Part shown: one piece after another, positions 20,862-31,313 of the stretch | How the letters are laid out: every line of letters starts with the position of its first letter | How positions within the stretch are numbered: position 1 is the stretch's first letter | Origin: Brachypterus glaber | Lineage: Eukaryota; Arthropoda; Insecta; Coleoptera; Kateretidae | Length of the DNA stretch: 64,000 bases | Direction of reading: 5' to 3' | Assembly (NCBI GenBank): GCA_958510825.1 | Contig: OY294044.1 | Coordinates: 97,884,426 to 97,948,425 of the forward strand | Notes under the pieces: model-generated | Seen by the model: only the letters and a program-made list of their open reading frames with translations | Databases searched by the model: none | What the model was told of the DNA's origin: nothing | Position numbers and translations under genes: made by a program

Positions 20862-21335
20862 TTTTTCACCACTAGCTTTAGAACATACCTTTATTTATCG
20901 TGTTTTCAGACTGTGAAATCAATTTTCTTCACCTATAGCAATAATAATTTTTTCTCTCCTAGTAGGAGTAAATTTTATAAACAATTGATTTCTGTCACTT
21001 TAGATGTTTCAGTTCCTTGTGCAATTTTTAATAATTAAACCCAAGAAAATAGCGTTAAATAACCCTTTATTTATTAAATATAATTAATTATAATTATTAC
21101 CAATTAATCCAATCAATAATTAGCTAAATATTATGAAAAAAATTAAAAAAGAAAAACTAAATTTTTTAAACGTCAGTTGAAAGGATTTATTGATCAAGGC
21201 TATTTGATTTTTATGAAAATTTCAAGAAATATAATTTCTGTTAATAATTTATTTTTTTCTTTACTACTAGCTTTATTACCATTGTATACCATAATTTATC
21301 ATATTTTCAGACTGTGAAATCAATTTTCTTCACCT
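20862..21335. repeat. Dispersed repeat family R1, copy 2 plus partial second unit
   Basis: Aligns with 4935-5345 over about 390 bases. After it, 21260-21335 restarts the unit (ACTACTAGCTTTATTACCAT ... GACTGTGAAATCAATTTTC), so R1 can be tandem. The frame at 20775-21038 ends inside the repeat and includes a TTA microsatellite read as poly-Tyr; it is not supported as a gene. Confidence 0.6.
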
Positions 21336-21700
21336 ATAGGCATGGTGTATTTTAAGAACGGCGTAGCTCCGTTAGGAATATTTTTTTGACCAAGGTGCAT
21401 AGAATTTTTTTTCTCAGCATTTAATGTTAAATAACCACCCATTACTAAAATCTTTGTTTTTGGCTTTATAATGTTTTTATTTTTATTTTTGGTTCTTGAT
21501 GCGTAAAAATTTACTTTTAAATGCATTTATCTTCAAAACGGGTAATCCTGCGATGTTACACCACACATAGTTTTTTGTGTATTTTTATAAAAATAGTATA
21601 TTCCAGTAAGAAAATTTCAAAAAAATTAAACCGAAAAAAGTTTTAGGCAAAAAACAGAAAATCCACCCGGTTTCGAATTGAAATTTAATTTTTTTCACCC
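21335..21700. repeat. Single arm related to the DD41D/MITE inverted repeats
   Basis: The order of blocks (CGGCGTAGCTCCGTTAGGAA, AAACGGGTAATCCTGCGATG, AAAAGTTTTAGGCAAAAAAC) parallels the arms of 43573-45894 and 45897-46617 (AAACCGGTTAATCCTACGGT, AAAAGTTTGGGGCAAAAAAG). It seems to be one decayed arm of a related element. Confidence 0.5.
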
Positions 21701-21730
21701 GACTTGCGGAAACCAATAATGTATTCTGTA

Positions 21731-21996
21731 TGTTTGTTTTTATGTTTGTTTTTAACCTCGTACTATTCTACTTAATTAAGCATCCCCTAAGTCCAGGACT
21801 TGTGTGGGCTAGTAGTAGAGGGAACCACCGGCTTTAATTGACTTTCGAACCAATATATCTAGGGAGTACGCCTTCGCCAAATTTCAATTATTAATTAACT
21901 GAAAAAGGCAATCGGCGCCAGTGAGGTTTGAACTCACGATCATTAGATCAGTGTCAGGCTATATCGATGCCATTGACCACTGAGCTAAATCTCCCC
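21731..21996 (-). mobile_element. tRNA-derived SINE (family B), copy 1
   Basis: Minus strand: head GGGGAGATTTAGCTCAGTGG from 21996 with A box TAGCTCAGTGG and B-box-like GTTCAAACC, then the family B body, the stem-loop CCC-CT-AAGTCC-A-GGACTT-GTGT-GGG (21784-21808) and an A-rich (AAAAACA)-type tail. The head differs from copies 2 and 3 upstream of the B box. A 16-base segment of the body (GTCCGTTTCACTTATC in the other copies) is missing. Confidence 0.82.
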
Positions 21997-22139
21997 TATA
22001 CTTAGATAGGTTAAAATGTATATATGCTTGTATACTAATATATAAGTTAGCAGGTTTTTTGTTTAAAACAATTTGTTATGCACTTTTTAAAACTTGCCAA
22101 AATGAAATTTTTGCGAAATCTTCAAATAATTTGCGATTT

Positions 22140-22915
22140 TTTTTATGTTCTAACTTAAAAGGAGGGAAAATATAATTTTTATATTTTCTCCCAACTAGTA
22201 TTGTTTCTAAATATTATCAAAGAAAACCTCCAAAATTTCCTCAATTTTAGATACAATAAGTTTTTATCGGAAAAACAGGTACCGATTTTTTTCAAAGTTT
22301 GAGTGCTTTGAGCTTCTAAACCTCTAAACATTAATCGATTTGGCTCACCGTTTTTTACCAAGGAGCAACCTTTGAGCCAGAGAGCGTTTTCTACTTCGAA
22401 ATTCGGGATTTTTTGACACACCCTAGTAAATAGTAATGTAAAAACTATACTTTAATAAAAAGTTTATTTAAATTTTATTTATTTTACATCTAAATGCCAA
22501 GCATTTATCAAACCTCTTCCTTTTTTTTGTAAAGCTTGCAGTCGTTTTATAACAGGTCAATTCTCCATTTCTCTATAACATAACTGTTCATACTAACGAT
22601 TTAACAGTGAATCCGTCGGGATCAGAGATGGTTTTAATCTAGTGGGCAAGCGATCTTCCAAAACTTTTATATTTCCCTCGGGCTTTCAGGGTGGGTGGAG
22701 ACAACAACGTCTGTGTTTTGTTTTACCATCCCGACCCACTAAGTTACATTCGTTTTAGTGCCATATTCACTAAATCAGACATAAAACTACAAGTTTGTTA
22801 ATTGATAATGGGATTTAATTTACTTGCTTTTCATCTATTTATTTTATTACAAAGGGAAGTCCGAAAATTATTCAATTATGTATTTATTCTCTCGATAAAA
22901 CCTACCTTGAATATC
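22140..22915. other. AT-rich stretch without recognised gene
   Basis: The 80-codon minus-strand frame at 22179-22421 has no known motif. A palindromic core TATAATTTTTATATTTTCTC may mark an old repeat. Confidence 0.35.
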
Positions 22916-23397
22916 GTCGCCTTGCATACAAAGGGGCGTATCTCAAAAATCTGTATTTTACAGGAAAAACATTAATATTTGAAAATTTTGGCCCAAGAGA
23001 ACTCTTGCTGTGAGAAAACACTAGCGTCTGCGTCCCAAATTCAACTAGGTCTTTCGCACTGTTGCCAAATTGTGCAGATATGTTAAATCTTTGGTTTTTG
23101 GTTGCTTTGGTGTTTTTTTTTTTTGTAAAAATCACCAAAACAAACACCAAAACAACCGAAAACCAAAGCAAAAAAAAACACCAAAACAACCAAAAACCAA
23201 ATATAAATTAAATTGCAAATTTGGCGACAGAGCGAAGAACCAAGTTGAATGTGGGACGTAGACGTTAATTGAGAAAACGGATTGAAATTTCTGACTTTAT
23301 CTTTGGGTCTGTGTTATTATAAATTGACAGTTAAGTTTCCCAGTTGTTCAAAAAAATTAAAAATATTTGAGATACGCCCCTTTGTATGCAAGGCGAC
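22916..23397. mobile_element. 482-bp foldback element, GTCGCCTTGCATACAAAGGG ends
   Basis: Left end GTCGCCTTGCATACAAAGGG and right end CCCTTTGTATGCAAGGCGAC are perfect inverted repeats, continuing as GCGTATCTCAAA/TTTGAGATACGC. The arms pair on and off to a centre made of CCAAAACAACC-type simple sequence (about 23080-23200). The short frames here are by-products of that centre. No transposase is encoded. Confidence 0.8.
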
Positions 23398-23583
23398 TAT
23401 ATAATATCTCCAAATAAAAAGGAATATTAAAATTTTAAGAAGTCAATTTGTTTCAAAGAGGTGGAAAAGGACTCAAAGAAAAAACATCTATTGCCCCTTA
23501 GCTGGGGGCCCAGAAGCAAACATTTTAATATAGAGAAAGTGCAATTCTACTACAGAATGTTCACAATCAATGAGAAAATCTCT

Positions 23584-23646
23584 ACCAAAATGTCATATAG
23601 CTGCTATTTCACGCGTTTTTGCGATCATCAGTGAGCATATATTGGT
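23584..23646 (-). ncRNA. Type I hammerhead ribozyme candidate
   Basis: Minus strand: stem I outer ACCAA (23646-23642) and inner UCA, core CUGAUGA (23631-23625), stem II CGC/GCG around AAAAAC with a U-U mismatch at its base, GAAA (23610-23607), stem III AUAGC/GCUAU (four pairs and a CAG triloop), cleavage-site A17 at 23596, then UGA and UUGGU (23588-23584) closing stem I around a UAUAUGC/CAUU internal loop. All invariant core bases are present. The weak point is the U-U at 10.1/11.1, where a G-C pair is usual. It is probably the terminal repeat of another ribozyme-bearing retroelement; its ends are not defined. Confidence 0.7.
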
Positions 23647-23674
23647 ATGGATGGTTTCGCACCGACTTACCGAC

Positions 23675-24509
23675 TCACACAGGTAAAAAATCCCAAAAAA
23701 AAAAACGGAAAAAAATCATAAAGCGTTTAATGTTGAATATTTTTAAACCTTATAGTGTCCTCTAAATGATTTCAGTACATTTGTTTCAAAAATGTTTGCG
23801 ACCTTGCGGAAAAAATTAAATTTAAGTGGCACATTGCATATACAATATCTTACACTTAATTTTCTTTAGGGCTGTATTTTTTAAATTTTAAAATATAGCA
23901 CAAATATGGGTTATCAAATCATAGAAAGGTATTATCTCCATGACGCGTCAGGTAAAAAAATTGAAATTTTTAGAAAAAAATGAGATTTGATTTCTTTTGT
24001 ATATTTTTAGGTTTAAAACAATGAAATAAACCTAAACAATAGAAAACTACCAAAATATTCAAAATTTTCATTTTTTTTAAATTACGTGTTTTTTATTTTA
24101 GTTTTTTAACAGCCTAATTTGAAATTGAAAAAGTTATGTAACTTTTTATACTGAATTTGAATCTAAATAAAAAACACCACCATTCCATTTAAAAATTTTA
24201 AGTTACCCCCTCTCCCACCTAAGGGTGTGTATGACAAAAAAAACTGCTTTGATAAAAAGGTGTCCTCCTTCATATTAAAGCTTAGTACCAAATTTTAAAA
24301 ACCTATCTGTTACGGTTTCTGAGATATCGACTTGTATCCGTTTAAATGGCCCACCCAGTATACAGTGTGCCACTTAAATTTTATTTAGGTCGCAAACATT
24401 TTCAAAAAGATGTATTCAAATCATTTAGAGGACACTATAAGGTTTATAAATATTCAACATTAGACGTTTCATCTTTATTTTCCTTTTTTTGGAATTTTTT
24501 AGCTGTGTG
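23675..24509. mobile_element. Foldback element of about 835 bp
   Basis: Left TCACACAGGTAAAAAATCCC is inverted at right as GGAATTTTTTAGCTGTGTGC. Longer inner pairing: AACCTTATAGTGTCCTCTAA (23748) against TTAGAGGACACTATAAGGTT (24424), then AAATTTAAGTGGCACA (23817) against TGTGCCACTTAAATTT (24366). No coding sequence is present. Confidence 0.75.
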
Positions 24510-25840
24510 CGAATGTTGAAAATTTAAAATACTTATTAAAAATAAGTATATCTGTATCGAGAGCGTACAAATTGGTGGCGCCATCTAATGTTTGCACAAA
24601 ATTACTACACATTAGATGTTGGCAGATCTGTTTTTATTTAAAGAAAAAGTACTAACTTTTTTAAAACCTAGATGTTTGAATTCAAATTAAGAAAATAATA
24701 CTATGATACTTGGTTTTTTAGTTCTTTTCATATTTACCACAAATAATTTTTACTGCATTTCACAAGAGACGCACAATCATATAAAACTGAAGTTTCACAT
24801 ACGAGTAACCCAAAAAAAAACAACAACAAAAAGCATTTGTTGATAGCTCACAAGACACCCTTTATAAAATTTATTAAACTTTTCAGTCTCAAAAGTAAAA
24901 AACATTTAGGTTTTTTAATCAAAATGTATTAGATTATATTAGTGTTTATCAAAGTACTTTGGTGTTTATCATGACAACAGCAGTTTAGCCATTTTGACAT
25001 TTTAATCGGTGGCGCCATCTAGCAGAAATTAATGGTTTATAATGTAGACCAGTAATAATTAGTTTATTGGTCTCTATTTTTCATTACAGGTCAGTTCCAG
25101 GTGTGAAAACAGTGTGACAAGAAATCACGTGATTTCCGAACTTTATTAATACATGTAATGTATGTATTACATATACAGTTGCGAATAAAATAATAATTTT
25201 TGCATATATGCGCATGTAAATGAAAATTATTAAGGCCTTTTTAAAATCACTATAATGGCATATTATGCTATTTTAATTTCTTGTTTAATCACTTTATTAT
25301 TAAATATTTATTTTAATTATTGATTATTTTGGTGTAGATAGATAAGAAATAAGGAATGCAAAACCCAAAATTTCCCGATATTTTCTTTCGAGACTCCTAT
25401 CCAGAAATACTGGAAAGTCTTAAAAATTTTTAAAATAAATTACTTCAAAGAAACATTCGAAGTTTTTCGTGTTAATAACTAAACATTAAAAGGTTAAATC
25501 CTAAATGACTTTGCAGAAACTAGTTTATTTTTAATGATTCATTTTAGTGTGAATATTTCCACATTCGGCTTACGCTTAAGCTCTGAAAATTTTCTTCTTT
25601 AAAATATACTAATATACTATACTAATTGGAATGATGTCATTTTTAATTTCTCACTTCTCTAATCAAAAGTCATCAAATAATAAGTTTTACTAGCAAACTG
25701 CTGAACGGCTAATATCTGTCACTCGTCACAACTACCATTTGAGGTTAGAAATTGGCACAAAAAGTACACTCCCGCGCTTTTAAAAATCAATCAAAAGTAA
25801 TCATCTCCAAACATCCAAACGAGGAATGATTGCCAACCTA
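24510..25840. other. Gene-free stretch; two GGTGGCGCCATCTA motifs
   Basis: GGTGGCGCCATCTA occurs in direct orientation at about 24571 and 25009, possibly fragments of one repeat; GCGCCATCTA also occurs in the ribozyme element near 12050. No coding region was supported. Confidence 0.35.
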
Positions 25841-26410
25841 GCGAGAACTTTTGGTAACATATCTGTATGCCAAAATTCAAGTCTCTAGCTTAAAGCGTTC
25901 TTAAGTTATCGTGCTTACAAGATTTCCCGGACAGACCGATCGACCGATCGACCGACAATTTTTTTTTTGCTTGAAATTGATTTATATCGAAATAAAACGT
26001 CATAAAACGCAAAAATTCGCAAAAAAAAATTGAAAATTTTTGCATGAAGTGGGAAAGCAAAATTGACGCGTCGATATAAACAGAAATGAGTTAATTTGAA
26101 TTTGACTTAAAAAGTCGAACCACTGCATTGAGTACCAGTTGCAAAAAAAAGGCTGCAATAATTGCTTTCCCATTTTGAAAATTTTCAAAATTTCGGAAAG
26201 CCTTGTATTCGTGCAAAAATTTTCAAATTTTTTTTTTGTGATTTTTTTGCGTTTTATGACGTTTTATGTCGATATAAATCAATTTCAAGCAAAAAAAAAA
26301 TTGTCGGTCGATCGGTCTTTCCGGGAAATCTTGTAAGCACGATACTTTAAGAACGCTTTAAGCTAGAGACTTGAATTTTGGCATACAAGTATGTTACCAA
26401 AAGTTCTCGC
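25841..26410. mobile_element. 570-bp foldback element with GACCGATCGACC stretch
   Basis: GCGAGAACTTTTGGTAACAT at the left is inverted as ATGTTACCAAAAGTTCTCGC at the right. The arms continue through TCAAGTCTCTAGCTTAAAGC, CGATCGACCGATCGACCGAC and ATAAAACGTCATAAAACGC. The centre lies at about 26125. Arm fragments recur at 8990-9200 and 28860-29000. Confidence 0.8.
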
Positions 26411-26439
26411 TCGGGATTGTTTTTGGTGAACATTGGCGG

Positions 26440-26810
26440 CAAGGGAAAATGGGGAAAAATACATTTTTTTTAGAAAAAATTTAAAATTGCTATATAGAGG
26501 TTTTTAAGGTTGCTAAAATTGAATCTGATAATAAAATTTCTCTAACTCCACCCCCGAGGGGGTGAGGGGGTAAATATTTTGAAATGTTTTCCAAATTTTC
26601 GTGAAAATTTGTAGATAGGAGTTTTTGAGGTTGATAAAAATTAATCTTGAAATATATTTTTGAAACCCACCCCACTAAGGGGTGGGGGGTGATTTTTGTG
26701 AAAATTGGTATATTGACGTTTTTGAGGTTGCTGGAAGTGAATCTGATAATAAAAAATCTATTTTACGCGCAGGGGGTAAAATGGGAAAGCTTTTTTACTG
26801 GCAGTGTATT
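26440..26810 (+). repeat. Minisatellite array 2 (85-110-bp units)
   Basis: About four units of the same consensus as array 1 but in opposite orientation: GAATCTGATAATAAAA, CCACCCC..GGGGTGGGGG, TTTTGTGAAAATTGGTATAT, GTTTTTGAGGTTGCTG. It follows the right arm of the adjacent foldback. Confidence 0.65.
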
Positions 26811-27460
26811 TTTCTGTGTGTAGTGCGATATTCACAAAATCAAACATAAAACTGGATTGGTTCAACTTTGTAAATTGATAATGGAATTTAATTTACTCGA
26901 TTAAATTGGTTTCTATTTAATCCTTTTATAAGCGGAAGCTTGAAAATTTTATTAAGCTTTATTTAATTATTTTTGTGTTTTATGTAAGATTTCAAAATAA
27001 GTGCTAAATTTTAAGTAAAGCTTTTTTAACAGCTAGGTTATAAATAAAAGGTATTAAGCAATTATTATAAATTTGTTTTATACATGTAGCTGTATTCGGG
27101 TAATCCTGTTTATTATTATTATTATTATTATAATTATTATTAATTTTATTAAATTATTATTATTAAACAAAATATTTTGACTAATATTATTCTAGGTAGG
27201 TATGGATGTTTGCATAAAAATTGGACTTATTTTTAATTTTTACGGGTGGAAAAGCGTACTAAAATGTTCATATTTTATAACTGAACACACTAGTTAGAAG
27301 TGATCTATTTTTTACAGTAAAAAATGAGTTAATTGTTGTACGCTGGCGGCAGCACTCTTTGACTTTGATGGCAGCCATACTTCAAACTTGTTTGTCTATT
27401 ATGTAAACAGGTGGTTGACTCGAGATTCTGTGCAAAAACTTTGTGTGAAATTGATTAATA
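26811..27460. other. Gene-free AT-rich stretch with (TTA)n at 27113-27135
   Basis: Nothing bounded was recognised apart from the TTA microsatellite. Confidence 0.4.
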
Positions 27461-27583
27461 ATGATTGAAGAAGAATATATGGTTTATACACCTACAAATC
27501 TCTCAGAAATTGCAAATTCTACATTAGACAAGTCACCATCGAAATCGCGAAAAGATTTAGCCTACGAAAAAAAATTAAAATGA
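27461..27583 (+). CDS. Unrecognised 40-residue reading frame
   Basis: Starts MIEEEYMVYTPTNLSEIANS and ends in a Lys-rich segment KKLK before TGA (27581-27583). The frame stays open after the stop (AKEGLSLFRKGF), so TGA may be a changed TGG. Codon use looks more protein-like than the surrounding AT-rich DNA, and a G+C-richer leader (27340-27440) precedes it. It could be a first exon of a host or transposon gene, or chance. I do not recognise the protein. Confidence 0.25.
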   Translation: MIEEEYMVYTPTNLSEIANSTLDKSPSKSRKDLAYEKKLK

Positions 27584-27724
27584 GCTAAGGAAGGTTTAAG
27601 TTTATTTCGAAAAGGTTTTATTGGCCTATTTTAATAAAAAAAAAACATATTTATTTCTGAATAAATTAAATTCAAAAATGAATATTTAAAAAAAATATAT
27701 AGGATGCTTGAAGAAAAGATAGTA

Positions 27725-27845
27725 TGTTTCACTCAGAGGAAAAGTGCTTTTTTTACTCGTCTGTAGTTTCCGGACTCCGCTTCGCGTCTTCCGTTAATTC
27801 CACATAGTAAAAAAAAAGCTTCACTTTTCCTCTTAGTAAAACAAT
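27725..27845. repeat. Small palindrome, GAGGAAAAGTGCTTTTTTTAC
   Basis: CAGAGGAAAAGTGCTTTTTT near 27735 is inverted as AAAAAAGCTTCACTTTTCCTC near 27813, around a G+C-rich centre (CGGACTCCGCTTCGCGTCTTCCG). Confidence 0.55.
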
Positions 27846-28594
27846 ATATTATTTTTTGCATTTTCGGCTTAAGAATGTCATGAAACGTCAATAAAATGTA
27901 AACAAAGTGGGTGTTAAAAAAATGTTGCTCTGTCTGTCTGTGTCGGTCTGTATGTAATAACTTTTTAACGGAATGTCCGATTTGAAAAATTCCTTAACCA
28001 AACGATTCAAGACCTTTTCTATTTGCGTCACACCATATATGGTTAACATTAGCGGAGGGAAAGTGCCGCAAAATGGACAAAAAATATTTTAGCGATATCT
28101 CACTTATTATTTATCCTAGGACAATTTTATTTGCATAAATGAAAATAATTTTTAATTCCCTATAAAAACATATGTAATAATTTTTTTCTTATGACTATTA
28201 GTTTCCGAGATAGGGGAGAAGGTGGATGGTTCGGCCATGGGGTACATTTGGTCAATAGCATTTCTTCCAAATTTTCAAAATTATACAAAATTAAAAATAA
28301 AGCCCTTAAATACTTGAATAATCACATATAAAAGAGAGCTCAAACTTTCAAATGCTTTTTGAAAAATTAAAATCTGTTAATTAGGAGGCACTTGTTTAAA
28401 CATTTGTCGAACTTTTGCGCTTATAAACAATAAGAATAACTTTATGAATTTTTAGATGAATTAGTTGGCAATATATATTGAAAGTACTCTGAAAGACGCT
28501 TCTTTTAAAACAAAAATTATAATGATTTGTTCATTAGTTTCGAAGTTATGATCGTTCAAAGTGGACCGCCATTTACACTGAAACTAAATGGCGG
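27846..28594. other. Gene-free stretch with CTGTCTGTCTGT block
   Basis: Contains CTGTCTGTCTGTGTCGGTCTG near 27930, a motif also seen at 38164 and 56822 beside similar AT-rich tracts. No gene was found. Confidence 0.35.
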
Positions 28595-28745
28595 TCAATA
28601 TGAACTCCACCCCCAAAGAGGCGAGGGTAGTTTTCGTGAAAATTGGTATATTTTTAAGGTTGCTAAAACTGAATCTGACAATAAAAAATTCATTTTACGC
28701 ACGGAGGTGAAAAATGGGAAAGCTCTTTTACTGGAGAGTGTAATT
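28595..28745 (+). repeat. Minisatellite array 3 (partial)
   Basis: One to two units of the same consensus (TTTTCGTGAAAATTGGTATA, GAATCTGACAATAAAAAAT). The 116-codon frame 28527-28877 runs through it and is not supported. Confidence 0.6.
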
Positions 28746-28859
28746 TCTTTTAATAAAATTATGATAATGGTGCGGCCAGAAAAGAAAAGTCGGATAAAGC
28801 TACAAAGAAAAAACAAAAGAAAATTGCCCAAAACTACAGGAAAAGTGAAGTTAATTGAT

Positions 28860-29480
28860 ATTGCTTTCCCATGTTGAAAATTTTCAAAATTTCGGAAAGC
28901 CTTAGATTGCTTGAGAATGCTTTAAGCTAAAGACTTGAAATTTATCATACAAGTATGTTACCAAAAGTTCTCTCTCGGGATTGTTTTTGGTGAACATTAG
29001 TGTGCGGCAAGGGTGGCAAATGGGGAATAATACATTTTTTTACAACAAATTTAAAATTTCTATATAGGGGTTTTTAAGGTTACTGAAATTAAATCCGATA
29101 ATAACATTTTTCTGACTCCACCCCCGCGGGGGTGAGAGGGTAAATATTTTTAATTATTTTCAATATTTTCGTCAAAATTGGTATAGGGGATTTTAGGGTC
29201 GGCCAATCTGAATCTGATAATAAATTTTTTCTAATTTCAACCCCTGGGGTGGTGTGTAGTTTTCGTGAAAATTGGTATTTTGGGATTCTTAAGGTTGCTG
29301 AAAGGGAATAAATTAATACAAAAATTATAACTCAACCCCCTGAGGGGCGCGCCCGGGCGGAGGGTAGTTTTCGTGAAAATTTGTATATTGGTGTGTTTGA
29401 GGTTGATGAAAGTCAATCTGATAATAAAAAATCCATTTCAAGGGAGGTAAAAAATGGTAAAGCTGTTTTACTGGGCATTG
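28860..29480 (+). repeat. Foldback arm fragment plus minisatellite array 4
   Basis: 28860-29000 repeats one arm of the 25841-26410 foldback (GCTTTCCCATGTTGAAAATT, ATGTTACCAAAAGTTCTC). From 29060 about five minisatellite units follow. Arm and array again occur side by side, as at 9.0 and 26.4 kb. Confidence 0.65.
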
Positions 29481-30399
29481 TATCTTATATTATAGCCAAA
29501 AAAATAAAACTAAGGACAAAAAGTCTAAAAATGTACAATTAGATTTAAATAATAAAAAATCTATAATATAATCTATATAATAATATAATATATATATATA
29601 TATATATAAACACCCTCATTTTTACACCCGTCTTGAAAAGGTACCCGTTTCACGTTTTTTACCTTATGGAATAGACAGGCAGGCCGACATACGGAAAACT
29701 TTTTTAATATTTTTTACGAAGAATAAGCAAAAACAATAGTAGTTAATTAGATAAAATAGGTTTCCACATTTAGTGCGCAGTTTTAAGACTTCAAAATAAA
29801 TATTATGACATGCCTGCATTCAATAAATATTGTGTTTTAACTCTAAAAAGTTTAAAAAGTTTATATTCAAAACAGTTAATGTGTAAATTTAGTTTAAAAG
29901 TGCAAATTAGTTGACAAAAATAATGGTTTTGAAAAGAAGTAAAAAGTAATAAAACTACAATAAATAAAGTGTTGAAATAATTTGTTTTACAAGTAGAAAA
30001 GTTATAATGAGAATGGTTTCAAACTAAAACCTTTATCCTATGGTTTAAACTAGCTCTTTGAGTCTGCATTGCTTCGCATTTCATAAATCTGGACCCCGAA
30101 GGTAAATTACACCATGTCCATTTTTTGTGAAATAAAGCTATCACCATGTCCTTGATGTACATTTTTCGCTTTATATAGAGGTACAGATCACTATGTCCAG
30201 TTATAACTAGTTACTATAAATAACGGAAATAAGACACTGGAAAACAAAACCATGTCCATGCATTTAAAGCTAGAATAAAATCAAAAACTTGTTCTCCTGA
30301 TAAATTACGTTTTTTTGACATGGTGTCGTTTACCTCCGGTGTGCAGAAATAATAATTTAAGACAGATAGACAGTAAGATAAAATTTAAAAAATTGAACT
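29481..30399. other. Gene-free stretch; CCATGTCC motifs and (TA)n
   Basis: (TA)n at about 29588-29609. CCATGTCC or a close variant occurs near 30112, 30145, 30191 and 30250, with the inverse GACATGG at 30318. The function is unknown; it may be a decayed repeat. Confidence 0.4.
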
Positions 30400-30893
30400 T
30401 GAAAGACTCAGATCAGGGATGGCCTGCACGGGACCGGAAGCAGGCAAAGACCGCTCCCAATGAGTTATACCAAGCTAAGGACTTCCTGGCTGGCCCAAGA
30501 AAATCGAAAACTGACTGGTTGCTGGAAAAAGGAAGGACTGCACTCTGACAACTTGTAGGGGTTTTCACGGGTCTCTGCTAGCTAAGGAAGCATTAATGCG
30601 GATTCTAGAGAGTCCGCTATGCTCAGAGTGACGAGAGGTTAAAACATTTATTACTTAGCCTAGTGTGTCATATACGATAGGGTCAGGTTGCAAGTTTTTG
30701 AAACTCAAAGTCTCAACCAAGAAAAACTAAGACACCGTCCCTGGCCAACATCCTGACCTTTATTGAAAGGACGGGCCGGTTCAAGGAGGACTCAAATTAG
30801 TAAATGGCTGGGATTACCTAAGGTACAAAAAAGGTCATAAATGGCCTACTTGTCCGGCTTTGGCCAACCCAAAAATTTACTACTAATATAAGA
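30400..30893 (+). pseudogene. LINE ORF2 C-terminal relic (LOA/I-type)
   Basis: Begins with the same 30 bases that end the RNase H relic at 1471-1674. Downstream, a frame with several stops retains FTGLC-stop-LRKH, the counterpart of VTGHCKLNKH in the intact LINE ORF2 (14993-18622). The 3' end is TTTACTACTAATATA. It is dead and 5' truncated, and only distantly related to the intact LINE. Confidence 0.6.
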
Positions 30894-31313
30894 TAAAATT
30901 TAAATACAGTATGTAAAATTTTAATTAAACTAAGGCAATAAAAGTAGCATCAATGTTTCAGCGCTCGATTCGGCTAATCGGCAAGGCCCACTCGGCTCCA
31001 ACACTATTGCCACTCATATTGCCTTCGTCTAAACTTATATGTAAATATATAAAATTAAGTTTCAAAAATATGGATATTTTGTGGCCATACTCTGTACCGA
31101 AATAATACATGCCCATGTAATAATACATGCTTCTGCAATTTTACATTCTGAATATAAGTTTGTAATTTGAAAATGTAAATACTACGATTGAAATGTAATT
31201 ATTCATCCTAAAATTTAATCATACGTTTTAAAATTTAATTTTACATTCAAGATTCTATAAATATGGCATATTAAACGGTTATACATTAGGTAAGTTTCAT
31301 GATGCAATAAAGA

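Noticed and set aside
20775..21038. 87-codon frame ending in a conserved-looking segment
   Set aside because: The segment also occurs at 4.9-5.1 kb, but most differences between the copies alter the amino acid, which argues against coding.
28527..28877. 116-codon open frame
   Set aside because: It reads through minisatellite units and a foldback arm; the peptide follows the repeat.
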